Below, piece by piece: positions 9,424-17,271 of a stretch of DNA of 48,837 nucleotides. The notes below the pieces were generated by a model that saw nothing but the letters and a program-made list of their open reading frames with translations, made no database searches and had not been told where the DNA came from. Numbering within the stretch: position 1 is the stretch's first letter; each line of letters starts with the position of its first letter. Source of the stretch: Nitrososphaerales archaeon (lineage in GTDB: Archaea > Thermoproteota > Nitrososphaeria > Nitrososphaerales > JANXEG01). The position numbers were made by a program, and so were the translations under genes. The stretch is from positions 1-48,837 of the forward strand of contig JANXEG010000002.1 in NCBI GenBank assembly GCA_025058425.1. Reading direction: 5' to 3'.

Positions 9424-10137
9424 TTGCCTTCAGAATCGGATGAAGGATTGACCGAATTCTTCAATAGGGTACGATCGATGGAGAAAGTGTTCATAAACTG
9501 GTCTGATACACAGTACCTCTTAGCAAAAGGTTGTGTGAATACTATTCTATGTGATGACCCTCATATCAGAACGGCCTTCACTCGTAATACTGTATTTCAG
9601 ACTTTAGAGTCTGGTAAATCGATCGTGTATATAGATTTGGACACGATGTTCACGATCAGCCTTGAATATGAAGGGCTACAAACCCCTCATCTAGATAATC
9701 TCGTAATCACCAATCCAGACGATGGTAATATCGATCGTGTGATAGCAGAAGTATCTTCTTTGGAGAACCCTCAATTAGGTCTTGTGGTCTTCGACTCTGT
9801 AACCACATTTTACCACATATTTCCAAGTAAAGTAGATTATGGAGAATTGAACCGCAGATTGGGCATATACTTATTCCTCCTAAAGAAGTTGGCGATCGGA
9901 TTAAAGACCCCTATACTTATTGTAAGTTTGTTGAGGGCTAAAAAGACTTCATCGAAGAGGTCATGGGTTTATAGTTATTCTGGTGGAAGGGTTTTAGAGA
10001 GGATGAGTGATGTTATACTTACTCTATCGAGGACCGATGATCTCGTTGAAATAAAATCATTAAAGCATCGTAACAAGATTTTAGAGGGTAAAGCCTTCAT
10101 CATCCCTTTAAAATCTCTTAATGGTGAATATGAATAA
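9424..10137 (+). CDS. RecA/RadA-family paralog lacking the Walker A motif
   Basis: A 237-residue protein with the layout of a RecA-fold ATPase core. GKSIVYIDLDTMF (about residues 64-76) matches the strand after the P-loop helix, LGLVVFDSVTTFYH (118-131) matches Walker B, LLKKLAIGLKTPILIVSLLRA near 155 is the next helix-strand, and SGGRVLERMSDVILTLSR near 185 resembles the L2/strand region of RadA and RadB. Where the GxxxxGKT should lie, the sequence is CDDPHIRTAFTRN (43-55), so ATP binding is probably lost. It may act as a non-catalytic recombinase mediator; this is inference. The start is a TTG. Its 3' end overlaps the convergent OSTC-like gene by 30 bases. Confidence 0.55.
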   Translation: MPSESDEGLTEFFNRVRSMEKVFINWSDTQYLLAKGCVNTILCDDPHIRTAFTRNTVFQTLESGKSIVYIDLDTMFTISLEYEGLQTPHLDNLVITNPDDGNIDRVIAEVSSLENPQLGLVVFDSVTTFYHIFPSKVDYGELNRRLGIYLFLLKKLAIGLKTPILIVSLLRAKKTSSKRSWVYSYSGGRVLERMSDVILTLSRTDDLVEIKSLKHRNKILEGKAFIIPLKSLNGEYE

Positions 10138-10539
10138 CTCTATAATGACCATCAGAATCATCATAAAGAGCCCCGCAATAAAGTATAGATTTGATAGCCG
10201 TTGCCTCATAACCTGCTTACCACTCTTATATAAGAGATAAATGCCGGATGTGCCGAAGACGATGGCAAATGAATGAATTACAGTCTCACTTAAAGTTTGA
10301 ATGGTAGGGGTTGGGGCTATTATGTAGCCCGGTGGTAAACGTGACCCTTCTAAAATCGCATTCAAGGCACCACCCGCAAAGGTAGCGATGAAGATAAGAT
10401 AGATGATCTCTAAGGCTTTATTCAATTCCAATTGTGATAAAAATTTAGAAAATCTCCTTGTAATTCTATTAATATTTATCTTTTGCCAGAACGATCTTGG
10501 CAAATTCGTTACTGCTCTTTTCAACCCCATGAAACTCAC
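10108..10539 (-). CDS. Small membrane protein resembling oligosaccharyltransferase subunit OSTC/DC2
   Basis: A 143-residue protein with a basic N-terminus and three predicted membrane helices (about residues 43-63, 84-104 and 116-140). By eye its pattern follows eukaryotic OSTC/DC2 and the Ost3/6 membrane part: a helix ending in GG (56-57), a loop with PP (69-70), a conserved-position Glu (E85) opening helix 2, a GxxGxYLLYKS exit (96-106), and a third helix ending in a C-terminal lysine-containing tail. In eukaryotes these subunits bind the catalytic STT3 and the translocon. No STT3/AglB gene is in the window. The 3' end overlaps the convergent RecA-like gene by 30 bases. It may be an unrelated membrane protein; the call needs a profile search. 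Confidence 0.45.
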   Translation of the reverse strand: MSFMGLKRAVTNLPRSFWQKININRITRRFSKFLSQLELNKALEIIYLIFIATFAGGALNAILEGSRLPPGYIIAPTPTIQTLSETVIHSFAIVFGTSGIYLLYKSGKQVMRQRLSNLYFIAGLFMMILMVIIELFIFTIKRF

Positions 10540-10782
10540 TCTTAAATGGTAATATTCATCCTAACGTTTGAAGATATGTAAATATAAATCTTTTCAAACT
10601 CATCAAACTCAAATATCAATATGTAGAGTTATAGTGTATTTCTCGATATAACCTTAACTGAATAAGTGATAATTTCATTAAATAAAAATTTAAATGATTT
10701 CAATTTTAAAGTGGTCTCTTTGCAAAATTTTACAATATTTATCATTAGAATTATAGAAGATTGGGCTTCGAAATCGAGTCCA

Positions 10783-11172
10783 TCAAGAAACACTCCCTTC
10801 AACTTTAAAACATAATATCTTTTCACCTTTATAGTCCATATAATCGGCTACCAAGTCTAAACCTATCTTAACTTCATCCAATTTGCTCTTGATTATAGCT
10901 GTGATGGCTGGCCCTTCAGCCAATCTGACGATTCCAACTATGTATGGTGCTAACTCCTTAAACTTATTTGGTGGTGTATAGATGATGGTATAGGTCTCAA
11001 GTTTACCTTTGCCTTTAAGCTGAAACCATTCCCAATCCTTTGAATTACACGCCTGGCAGATCTGCCTTGGAGGGAGGTTGATGTACCCACACCTTAAGCA
11101 TCTAGTAGCCATCAATTTTCCCTCTTTGATAAATTCATAAAATGATTTAACGCTCGCATCTCGTCCACTCAT
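10783..11172 (-). CDS. DUF35 zinc-ribbon/OB-fold acyl-CoA-binding partner of thiolase
   Basis: A 129-residue DUF35 protein: an N-terminal helix, a rubredoxin-like zinc ribbon (C25, C28, C39, C42, in CLRCGYINLPPRQICQAC) and a C-terminal OB fold beginning KGKLETYTIIYTPP. In archaea this protein bridges acetoacetyl-CoA thiolase and HMG-CoA synthase and channels the intermediate into the mevalonate pathway. It starts 3 bases after the thiolase stop, so the two are translated together. HMG-CoA synthase, the usual third member, is not adjacent here. The pair might therefore serve another thiolase reaction such as lipid or SCP-x-like chemistry. The C-terminus is followed by a 243-base AT-rich gap (10540-10782) in which I see no gene. 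Confidence 0.87.
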   Translation of the reverse strand: MSGRDASVKSFYEFIKEGKLMATRCLRCGYINLPPRQICQACNSKDWEWFQLKGKGKLETYTIIYTPPNKFKELAPYIVGIVRLAEGPAITAIIKSKLDEVKIGLDLVADYMDYKGEKILCFKVEGSVS

Positions 11173-11175
11173 GCT

Positions 11176-12348
11176 CTAACTCACCCTTTTGAGTATGTGT
11201 ACAGTACAACTACCTCCAGAACCACCCACATTATGTGCCAACCCGATCTCTGCCTTCACTTGGTTCACAGCCTCCCCTCTTAATTGCTTAACAATCTCAT
11301 GAATCATTGCTACACCTGTAGCACCCACTGGATGGCCCTTCGCCTTTAACCCTCCATCCGTATTCACAGGTATCCTCCCTCCAACCTCAACCTCACCCTC
11401 GTCTATCAATTTTCCACCTTCTCCAGGTTTACAAAAGCCGAGATCTTCATAAGCTATCAATTCAGCAATAGTAAAGCAATCATGCACCTCAGCGATATCT
11501 ACATCTTTAGGCTCGATCTTCGCCATCTTATATGCTTCTTGAGCTGCCACTCTCGCCGATCTTAAACTTGTATAACTTTGACGGTTGTGTAGAGCTATCG
11601 TGTCACTGGCTTGGGCTGATGCGATAATGTAGATGAGTGTATCTGTAAATCTTCTTGCCAAATCTGCTCTACATAAAATCGCGGCCGCAGCCCCATCAGA
11701 TATCGGGCAGCAGTCGTATAGATTTAGAGGGTACGCAATCATCCTCGCATTCATGGCCTCTTCTAAAGTGATCTCCTTTTGAAAGTGGGCCAATGGATTC
11801 TTAGCAGCATTCTTATGGTTCTTAACCGCTATCTTTGATAATTGTTCCTTTTTAGTTCCATACTTGTGCATATGTGCTGTTGCTATCAATGCGTAAAGGC
11901 CCGGGAATGTCAAGCCCTGGGCCTGCTCGTAAGCTTCATCGGCAGCAAGTGCTAAACCCTCTGTTGTATACGCAGTATCGGAGATCTTTCTGGGCCCGCT
12001 ATACATCTTTTCAACACCACCGACCAATACGATATCATGTAAACCCGATGCTACAGCCAAAACTCCACACCTTAATGCAGCACCAGAGGAAGCACAAGCA
12101 CTCTCAACCCTCGTCGCTGGAATTGTGTTGATGCCTAACCAGTCTGCATAGAGCGAACCGAGGTGGCTCTGATGCTCCCACCATTCGGCAGAGAGGCACC
12201 CAATAAAGGCCGCTTGAATATCTTTCGGTGATATCTTTGCATCCTCTATCGCTTTAGAAGCTGCTTCTACAAAAAGTTCTCTTGTACCTTTATCCTCATG
12301 CCTACCAAACTTTGTCATACCTACACCGATCACAGCAACATTCAACAT
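11176..12348 (-). CDS. Thiolase family acetyl-CoA C-acetyltransferase
   Basis: A 390-residue archaeal thiolase, predicted to condense two acetyl-CoA to acetoacetyl-CoA. Visible active-site features are the nucleophilic cysteine C85 in RVESACASSGAAL, the EVHDCFTIAE histidine near 288 and the HPVGATGVAM histidine near 338, followed by a glycine-rich C-terminus (HNVGGSGGSCTVHIL). As in other archaeal thiolases of this group, the second catalytic cysteine in the usual 'CxGGG' is not in its classical form. It is the upstream gene of a two-gene unit with the DUF35 protein. The known thiolase-DUF35-HMG-CoA synthase complex makes a mevalonate role the leading idea. Confidence 0.9.
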   Translation of the reverse strand: MLNVAVIGVGMTKFGRHEDKGTRELFVEAASKAIEDAKISPKDIQAAFIGCLSAEWWEHQSHLGSLYADWLGINTIPATRVESACASSGAALRCGVLAVASGLHDIVLVGGVEKMYSGPRKISDTAYTTEGLALAADEAYEQAQGLTFPGLYALIATAHMHKYGTKKEQLSKIAVKNHKNAAKNPLAHFQKEITLEEAMNARMIAYPLNLYDCCPISDGAAAAILCRADLARRFTDTLIYIIASAQASDTIALHNRQSYTSLRSARVAAQEAYKMAKIEPKDVDIAEVHDCFTIAELIAYEDLGFCKPGEGGKLIDEGEVEVGGRIPVNTDGGLKAKGHPVGATGVAMIHEIVKQLRGEAVNQVKAEIGLAHNVGGSGGSCTVHILKRVS

Positions 12349-12499
12349 AACTCTACAACCATTTGATTATCTTGTGTATGCTCCTAATTAAGTTATTATC
12401 TTTACACTCTAAATTCTATTTACTACCAGTATTTCTCAACAAACCTCTATCGTATTATTTACTCCAACCAAAAAGCTTGGAGTAGTATCGATCTATTAA

Positions 12500-13618
12500 T
12501 TATATCCTTCCCTCCAATTCTGTTTTGATTCGAATAGCGTACATTATATCACTACGGGTGATTATTCCAACAAGTCTTCCATCCTCTTGGACTGGAAGGC
12601 GGCCTATGTTGAACTTCGACATCTTTATGAGGGCATCTGCAGCAGTTTCGTTAGGGCTTGCACACTTGAGCTTTTCACAATGAGTCATAACATCACTCAC
12701 TCTAGTTTCTTGCCACTTTTCTCTAGGAACCTTCTTTATATCTTCAAGTGTGATGAGCCCGATCAATTTAGAATCTTTTACCACAGGGAAACCTCCATGT
12801 TTATACTTCATAAAGTGGGTCTCTATGATATCCTTAATCGGCAGATCGGGATCGACGGTATGAACATCTCTAGTCATTATATCTTTGATCAAGACATCTG
12901 CTAATGCTTCACTCACGATCGTCTGTCTGTAGCTCGCTTCTGCACCATTCCTTAGGAACCAACCGATCAGGATAAACCACAGACCTCCAATAAAACTACC
13001 CCCGATTATGAAGAGAAAACCTGAGAAGATGAAGATATAAGAGAAGAAGACTCCGAACTTTGTAGCGATCTTCGTTGCCTGTAACAGATCCTTCTTCCGA
13101 TACCAGATCATTGCCCTTAAGATTCGCCCACCATCGAGGGGGAAAGCGGGGAGTAAGTTAAAGGCACCTAGGAGTAAGTTGATGTATGCGCCATACCTTA
13201 ACGATGCGATCGCCACAACTCCAAATACACTTAATGGGTAATGTAGAATCCATAAAATCAGCCCGATCGCAAAACTCGTTAATGGCCCAGCCAAAGCCAT
13301 CTTAAATTCTACCCTCGCCTCTTTCGGCTCCTCTTCAATTTCTGCTACGCCGCCAAAGATGAATAGAACTATACGCCTTACCGGTAAGCCATTCTTCTTA
13401 GCCACGTAGGAATGTGCTAGTTCATGGAGTAAAACAGAGGTAAAGAGTATAAAGGCGCTTATTACACCAATCAAATAGTATGTCATTACGGATAGTCCGG
13501 GATACTCCGAAGGTAAATAACCTACAGCAAGTGTCCATACGATAAGTAGTACCGCAAGGACTAATGTAAAGTGAAGTTTTACTGGAACCCCTAAAAGTTT
13601 CCCAATTCTTAAAGACAA
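12500..13618 (-). CDS. Site-2-protease-type M50 metalloprotease with two CBS domains
   Basis: Membrane-embedded zinc protease of 372 residues. The zinc motif HELAH is at 65-69 and the third ligand lies in NLLPAFPLDGGR (154-165, D162). About six membrane helices span residues 15-225. Two CBS modules follow: about 242-298 (DIMTRDVHTV ... GLITLEDI) and 305-367 (DVMTHCEKLK ... GIITRSDI). In this S2P subfamily CBS pairs bind adenine nucleotides and probably gate cleavage by energy state. The substrate is unknown; released membrane-bound regulators are typical. The TTG at 13618 is favoured because a TATA-like AAATTAATAAGT element (plus-strand letters) lies about 34 bases upstream. A strong RNA hairpin sits just upstream at 13669-13714. 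Confidence 0.9.
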   Translation of the reverse strand: MSLRIGKLLGVPVKLHFTLVLAVLLIVWTLAVGYLPSEYPGLSVMTYYLIGVISAFILFTSVLLHELAHSYVAKKNGLPVRRIVLFIFGGVAEIEEEPKEARVEFKMALAGPLTSFAIGLILWILHYPLSVFGVVAIASLRYGAYINLLLGAFNLLPAFPLDGGRILRAMIWYRKKDLLQATKIATKFGVFFSYIFIFSGFLFIIGGSFIGGLWFILIGWFLRNGAEASYRQTIVSEALADVLIKDIMTRDVHTVDPDLPIKDIIETHFMKYKHGGFPVVKDSKLIGLITLEDIKKVPREKWQETRVSDVMTHCEKLKCASPNETAADALIKMSKFNIGRLPVQEDGRLVGIITRSDIMYAIRIKTELEGRI

Positions 13619-13668
13619 TGCAATTCCCCATTAATTATGGAGTCTAAATTAATAAGTATTAGCTTCTA

Positions 13669-13714
13669 GAGAAGACTCATGAGGGTAACGAAAGTAGATC
13701 TTTCGTCTCTTCTC
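13669..13714. repeat. Two-tier inverted repeat between FMN reductase and M50 protease genes
   Basis: A perfect inner hairpin, ACGAAAG-TAGAT-CTTTCGT (13688-13706), is enclosed by outer arms GAGAAGA (13669-13675) and TCTTCTC (13708-13714) with a one-sided internal loop of about 12 bases. It lies downstream of the FMN reductase gene and 50 bases upstream of the protease start, both on the minus strand. It could be a terminator stem, a structured RNA or a regulator site. Confidence 0.5.
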
Positions 13715-13779
13715 TCTATAAAGGCTAAAAGGATTATTAACGATATCACGTCGCTATATTTATAAATTCTTGGTTACAT

Positions 13780-14349
13780 TCATTCCTTCGAACTCTTCAT
13801 CCTCCTCGCCATCTCGACAAGGTTTTCTAACAACTCTCGAACCTTCTTTCTCGTCTTTTCATCGATCAACTTTAATTTTTCATCAAACTTTTCTTCAGCT
13901 AATGGGACCATGACTTCAGGCCTATTTATTGGATACATATTCAAGGCTACTAAAACCTGCCTAAGGTGGTACTGGGCGCGCGCCCCTCCAAAAGTTCCGA
14001 CAGATACACTCATTATTGCTACGGGCTTACCCTCGAAAGAATTATCTCCATAAGGTCTGGAAGCCCAATCGATGGCATTTTTCAGTACTCCCGGGAAAGA
14101 ATAGTTGTATTCTGGTGTTACGATAAGGATCGCATCTGCCCTCTTTATCCTTTCTTTAAATTCTTTAACTTTGGCTGGCATATCATCTTCAAGATCCTGA
14201 TTGTAAAGAGGAATCCCTTCAATATCAAAGATCTCTAATTTGGCATTCTTTGGCATCAATTCCGCAGCATTACGTAACAGCGCCTTATTATAAGAGCCCT
14301 TTCTTAAGCTTCCAGCAAATCCTAAAACTGTGATCTGATCTTCGATCAT
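13780..14349 (-). CDS. NADPH-dependent FMN reductase (flavodoxin-like fold)
   Basis: A 189-residue flavoprotein of the NADPH-dependent FMN reductase/ArsH/SsuE-like group. The phosphate-binding loop of FMN is GSLRKGSYNKAL (about 15-26). The isoalloxazine-side motif is TPEYNYSFPGVLKNAIDWAS (about 98-117). Both are diagnostic for the family. It would reduce quinones, azo dyes, metals or free flavin in the cytosol; the physiological substrate cannot be read. A TATA box about 28 bases upstream makes the ATG at 14349 a leaderless start. It may be a single-gene unit, since 160 bases including a hairpin separate it from the protease gene. Confidence 0.88.
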   Translation of the reverse strand: MIEDQITVLGFAGSLRKGSYNKALLRNAAELMPKNAKLEIFDIEGIPLYNQDLEDDMPAKVKEFKERIKRADAILIVTPEYNYSFPGVLKNAIDWASRPYGDNSFEGKPVAIMSVSVGTFGGARAQYHLRQVLVALNMYPINRPEVMVPLAEEKFDEKLKLIDEKTRKKVRELLENLVEMARRMKSSKE

Positions 14350-14370
14350 TTTACCTAACTATATTCTCTT

Positions 14371-14382
14371 TAGTATAAAAAT
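14371..14382 (-). promoter_or_regulatory. TATA box of FMN reductase gene
   Basis: On the minus strand the element reads ATTTTTATACTA, centred about 28 bases before the ATG at 14349. This spacing predicts a leaderless message. Confidence 0.5.
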
Positions 14383-14817
14383 ATTTTTACTTAATAAAAT
14401 GATGTCATTTATAGAATGTGTATTACGATGCAATTCTACCTTATGAAATATCCATTGGCTCCATCGGATTTGTTAAAGGATAAAATTCCGTATGAAATTA
14501 AGATTTTAGCTGATATCTAATCCCTATCCATCCTCTTCATCTCTTAATAATCTGAAAAGGATTATGAGTTTGAATCTTTTAAGACTATCAACGGGCAAGT
14601 TATTGAATTCGAAGCCCGAGCGAGCAGCTCTTGAATTGAGCCAAATCTCTACGAATCATCTTATGGTTGAATAAGAATAGTTACAAAATTACTCTAAAGA
14701 TACTTTCAATCTATACTGAGGATTGATTAAAATTATAACGTTTCAAAGGAAAGCTTATGTTTAAGTGTTTAGATCAATGATTAATAACTAAGACTAAAGT
14801 GTAATCGTGAAGATCAC
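14383..14817. other. Intergenic region without a recognisable gene
   Basis: About 435 bases between the divergent FMN reductase and VIT1-type genes. The only open stretch worth mentioning is a 36-codon frame from an ATG at 14564 to a TAA at 14672-14674. Its sequence is more GC-rich than its surroundings (around 14590-14630) but resembles nothing I know. It could be a gene remnant. The rest is AT-rich promoter-like sequence. Confidence 0.4.
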
Positions 14818-15684
14818 ATGTTAAATAAAGAGGTTGAAGAATCGCTCTTAATGGCGCAGAAGAGTGAAATTACTGAACATTTTATCTATAAGAAGTTAGC
14901 AAGATCCTTGAAAGGGCCTAATAAGGGGATCTTGGAGCGCATTTCGAATGATGAGCTTAGACATTACGAGTTTTGGAGCACATATACGAAAAAGGATACA
15001 AAGCCAAATAGAATCAAAGTTTTGATGTATCTTTTAATCTCAAAGATCTTTGGAATAACCTTCGGGATGAAGATTATGGAAAAGGGTGAAGAGAAGGCTC
15101 AGGAAAATTATAAGAAAATATCCAATTTTGTACCAGATGCGAAGGATATCATGAAGGATGAATATGAGCATGAAGCACAACTTATGAATCTGATCGATGA
15201 AGATAGGCTGAAGTACGTCAGCTCCATAGTCTTGGGCATAAACGATGCACTTGTGGAACTTACAGGTGCTTTGGCAGGGTTTACATTCGCTTTTCAAAAT
15301 TCCCGATTAATTGCTATTATAGGATTTATCACCGGGTTGGCAGCTTCACTATCGATGGTCGCATCTGAATATCTATCGATCAAATCGGAAGGTAGCGATA
15401 AAGAACCCTTTAAAGCGGCATTGTATACAGGGATCGCCTTTATCCTTACCGTTTTATTCTTAATATCTCCATACGTTATTCTTACAAATGTCTATATCTG
15501 TCTCGGTTTAACACTGATCTTTGCGATCATCATCATTTCCTTATTCACCTTCTATATTTCGATTACAAAAAACCTATCCTTTAAGAAGAGGTTTTTAGAA
15601 ATGGTGATCATCAGCCTTGGGATAACCTGTGTAATATTCATCATCGGATTTCTCGTAAGGATCTTTTTAAATATAGAAGTATAG
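14818..15684 (+). CDS. VIT1/CCC1-family iron/manganese transporter with ferritin-like domain
   Basis: A 288-residue fusion. Residues 1-130 are a rubrerythrin/ferritin-like four-helix domain with glutamates and histidines in the expected spacing (EITEHFIYKKLA near 17, NDELRHYEFW near 44, KDEYEHEAQLM near 117). Residues 135-288 are a CCC1-type membrane part with the two hallmarks GINDALVELTGALAG (near 142) and SMVASEYLSIKSE (near 178), and five hydrophobic helices. Family members export or sequester Fe2+/Mn2+ with proton exchange. The ferritin-like domain probably senses or delivers metal. It stands alone, followed by a 325-base gap holding an inverted-repeat element. Confidence 0.88.
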   Translation: MLNKEVEESLLMAQKSEITEHFIYKKLARSLKGPNKGILERISNDELRHYEFWSTYTKKDTKPNRIKVLMYLLISKIFGITFGMKIMEKGEEKAQENYKKISNFVPDAKDIMKDEYEHEAQLMNLIDEDRLKYVSSIVLGINDALVELTGALAGFTFAFQNSRLIAIIGFITGLAASLSMVASEYLSIKSEGSDKEPFKAALYTGIAFILTVLFLISPYVILTNVYICLGLTLIFAIIIISLFTFYISITKNLSFKKRFLEMVIISLGITCVIFIIGFLVRIFLNIEV

Positions 15685-15792
15685 CTACAATGGCTTATTC
15701 TGAATTCTAATCTTCTTCTTAAACTTGTATTGCTTAACAAATCATAAATGCACTTAACATTTATTCGATTTACGTTAACCTTAGGAGGATCA

Positions 15793-15899
15793 AGAAGGTA
15801 TCGAGTCATTAAAAACTTACTGAGATTGGTGCCAAGTGCGCAGAAAAAAAATTTTAATTTTTAAAAAATCCGACACTAAAAATGACTCGATAACCTTCT
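15793..15899. repeat. Inverted-repeat element, MITE-like or structured RNA
   Basis: Left arm AGAAGGTATCGAGTCATT (15793-15810) pairs with right arm AATGACTCGATAACCTTCT (15881-15899) with one unpaired base. The 70-base centre contains a run of A/T (AAAAAAAATTTTAATTTTTAAAAAA, split here for length: A8-T4-AA-T5-A6 at 15844-15868). No open frame is present and no clear target duplication is seen. The element fills much of the 325-base gap (15685-16009) between the VIT1-type gene and tRNA-Lys; the rest of that gap shows nothing recognisable. Confidence 0.6.
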
Positions 15900-16009
15900 T
15901 ATACCCCCTCAGCCAAGAAATTCATCCTACCTCTTTACCAAGGTATGTGAAATTACTAAAGATGTTTGAGCAGATTCACTTTCTTACACATCAGGTATTT
16001 TAAACTTAT

Positions 16010-16101
16010 TGGCGGGCCTGGTGGGATTTGAACCCACGACCTACTGGTCTCTCCTGTAGGGTTTAAGAGCCAGCCGCTCTTCCTGGCTGAGCCACAGGCC
16101 C
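16010..16101 (-). tRNA. tRNA-Lys(CUU) with a 15-nt intron
   Basis: Read on the minus strand, the acceptor GGGCCTG pairs with CAGGCCC, the D arm is GCTC/GAGC, the T arm is GTGGG-TTCAAAT-CCCAC, and CCA is encoded (complement at 16010-16012). The anticodon stem CTGG/CCAG closes a seven-base loop CTCTTAA (anticodon CTT) only if 15 bases, AACCCTACAGGAGAG, are removed between positions 37 and 38. Exon bases CTCT pair with intron GGAG, leaving three-base bulges on both sides, as the archaeal splicing endonuclease needs. The intron is short enough that the inner part is a simple loop. Confidence 0.92.
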
Positions 16102-16183
16102 CATCGAATAATTCTAAATGGAGCTATTTAAGATTAAAACTGAATCTGTGAAAGAAATCCCTTCTACGATCATCGTATTTACC

Positions 16184-16191
16184 TTTATAGG
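16184..16191 (+). promoter_or_regulatory. TATA box of dphB-ribL unit
   Basis: ACCTTTATAGG is centred about 28 bases before the ATG at 16216, predicting a leaderless message for the diphthine synthase gene. Confidence 0.45.
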
Positions 16192-16215
16192 TAAGCTGGC
16201 CGATTCAATCATTTA

Positions 16216-17271
16216 ATGTGTCCATTAACCTTTGTAGGCTTAGGGTTGCGGGGTGTTGAGAGCCTTACTTTAGAAGGTTTGGATACCATAAAGGTGGCTG
16301 ATGTGGTATATCTGGAGGTCTATACGAATCCGTTGAGCGAATCATCGATCGATAATATTCAGAGATTCTTGAATAGAGAGGTTAAAGTTGTAAAGAGGGA
16401 GTTTGTAGAAGATGGTAGGGCAATAATCGATCAGGCCAAGATCTATAATGTGGTGTTGATCTCGATGGGGGATCCGATGATCGCTACTACACACATGGAT
16501 TTAAGGGTGAGGGCCGAGATGAACGGTGTAAAGACACGTGTTATACACAATTCATCGATCTTGACCGCGCTACCTGGTGAGACAGGTTTACATACTTACA
16601 AATTTGGAAAGGTCGTGACTATGACGAGAAGCGCATCCACACCGATAACTACAGTCTATCAAACGATTTATAACAATCTTTTGATGGGGCTACATACAAT
16701 CGTATTACTCGAATACGATTATTATTCAAACTTCTTCCTTAAACCTCAAGATGCATTAAGAAGCCTTTTGCAGATGGAGGATATCCTTAAACAGAATATA
16801 TTCGATCGAGACACATTCGTTATAGTAGCCTCGAGGATCGGTAATCCAGATCAAAATATCTTGGCTGGAAGGCTCGATGACCTATTAAGAAAGGATTTTG
16901 GAAACCCACCTCATACACTGATAATTCCAGGGGAGTTGCACTTTACAGAGAAGGAGGCCCTAAAGATCTTATTGAAGTTAAAGGATGATGAGATCATCGA
17001 CAATTCTACGAAGGTCCGTCGAATGGCTGTATCTATGGTAAATAGATACGTGGAGAAAGCAAGAACCGCTTTAAAGAAGGCTATGGATAAATGTGCGAAG
17101 AGATCTGATGAGCGTTTTAAACTACTCTTTGAGAATGTAGCGTGCTACCTTTCAGACTCGATCCGTTTCCTCAATGAAGGGAAGTTTGAGTTGGCCATTC
17201 TAAGTGTAGGTTATGCTGAAGGTCTGCTCGATTCATTAAGGTTCACTGGACAGTTAGAGATCGAATGGTAG
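16216..17271 (+). CDS. dphB: Diphthine synthase fused to a DUF357-like C-terminal domain
   Basis: Residues 1-262 are a tetrapyrrole-methylase-fold diphthine synthase: TFVGLGLRGVESLTL at the N-terminus, SMGDPMIATTHMDL near 92 and PGETGLHTYKFGK near 115. It uses SAM to methylate the modified histidine of elongation factor aEF2. Normal DphB ends near 260-270 residues. Here about 85 more residues follow (about 265-351), helical and charged (NRYVEKARTALKKAMDKCAK, then SDSIRFLNEGKFELAILSVGYAEGLLDSL). These resemble DUF357, a small archaeal helical domain. The stop overlaps the next gene's ATG, so the fused protein and the FAD synthetase are translationally coupled. Confidence 0.9.
   Translation: MCPLTFVGLGLRGVESLTLEGLDTIKVADVVYLEVYTNPLSESSIDNIQRFLNREVKVVKREFVEDGRAIIDQAKIYNVVLISMGDPMIATTHMDLRVRAEMNGVKTRVIHNSSILTALPGETGLHTYKFGKVVTMTRSASTPITTVYQTIYNNLLMGLHTIVLLEYDYYSNFFLKPQDALRSLLQMEDILKQNIFDRDTFVIVASRIGNPDQNILAGRLDDLLRKDFGNPPHTLIIPGELHFTEKEALKILLKLKDDEIIDNSTKVRRMAVSMVNRYVEKARTALKKAMDKCAKRSDERFKLLFENVACYLSDSIRFLNEGKFELAILSVGYAEGLLDSLRFTGQLEIEW

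Noticed and set aside
10629-10826. 65-codon minus-strand frame upstream of the OSTC-like gene
   Set aside because: It overlaps the end of the DUF35 gene, is made of AT-rich sequence and looks like chance.
14564-14674. 36-codon frame between the FMN reductase and VIT1-type genes
   Set aside because: No homology is recognisable, and no ribosome site or suitably spaced TATA box is seen. Kept only as part of the intergenic description.
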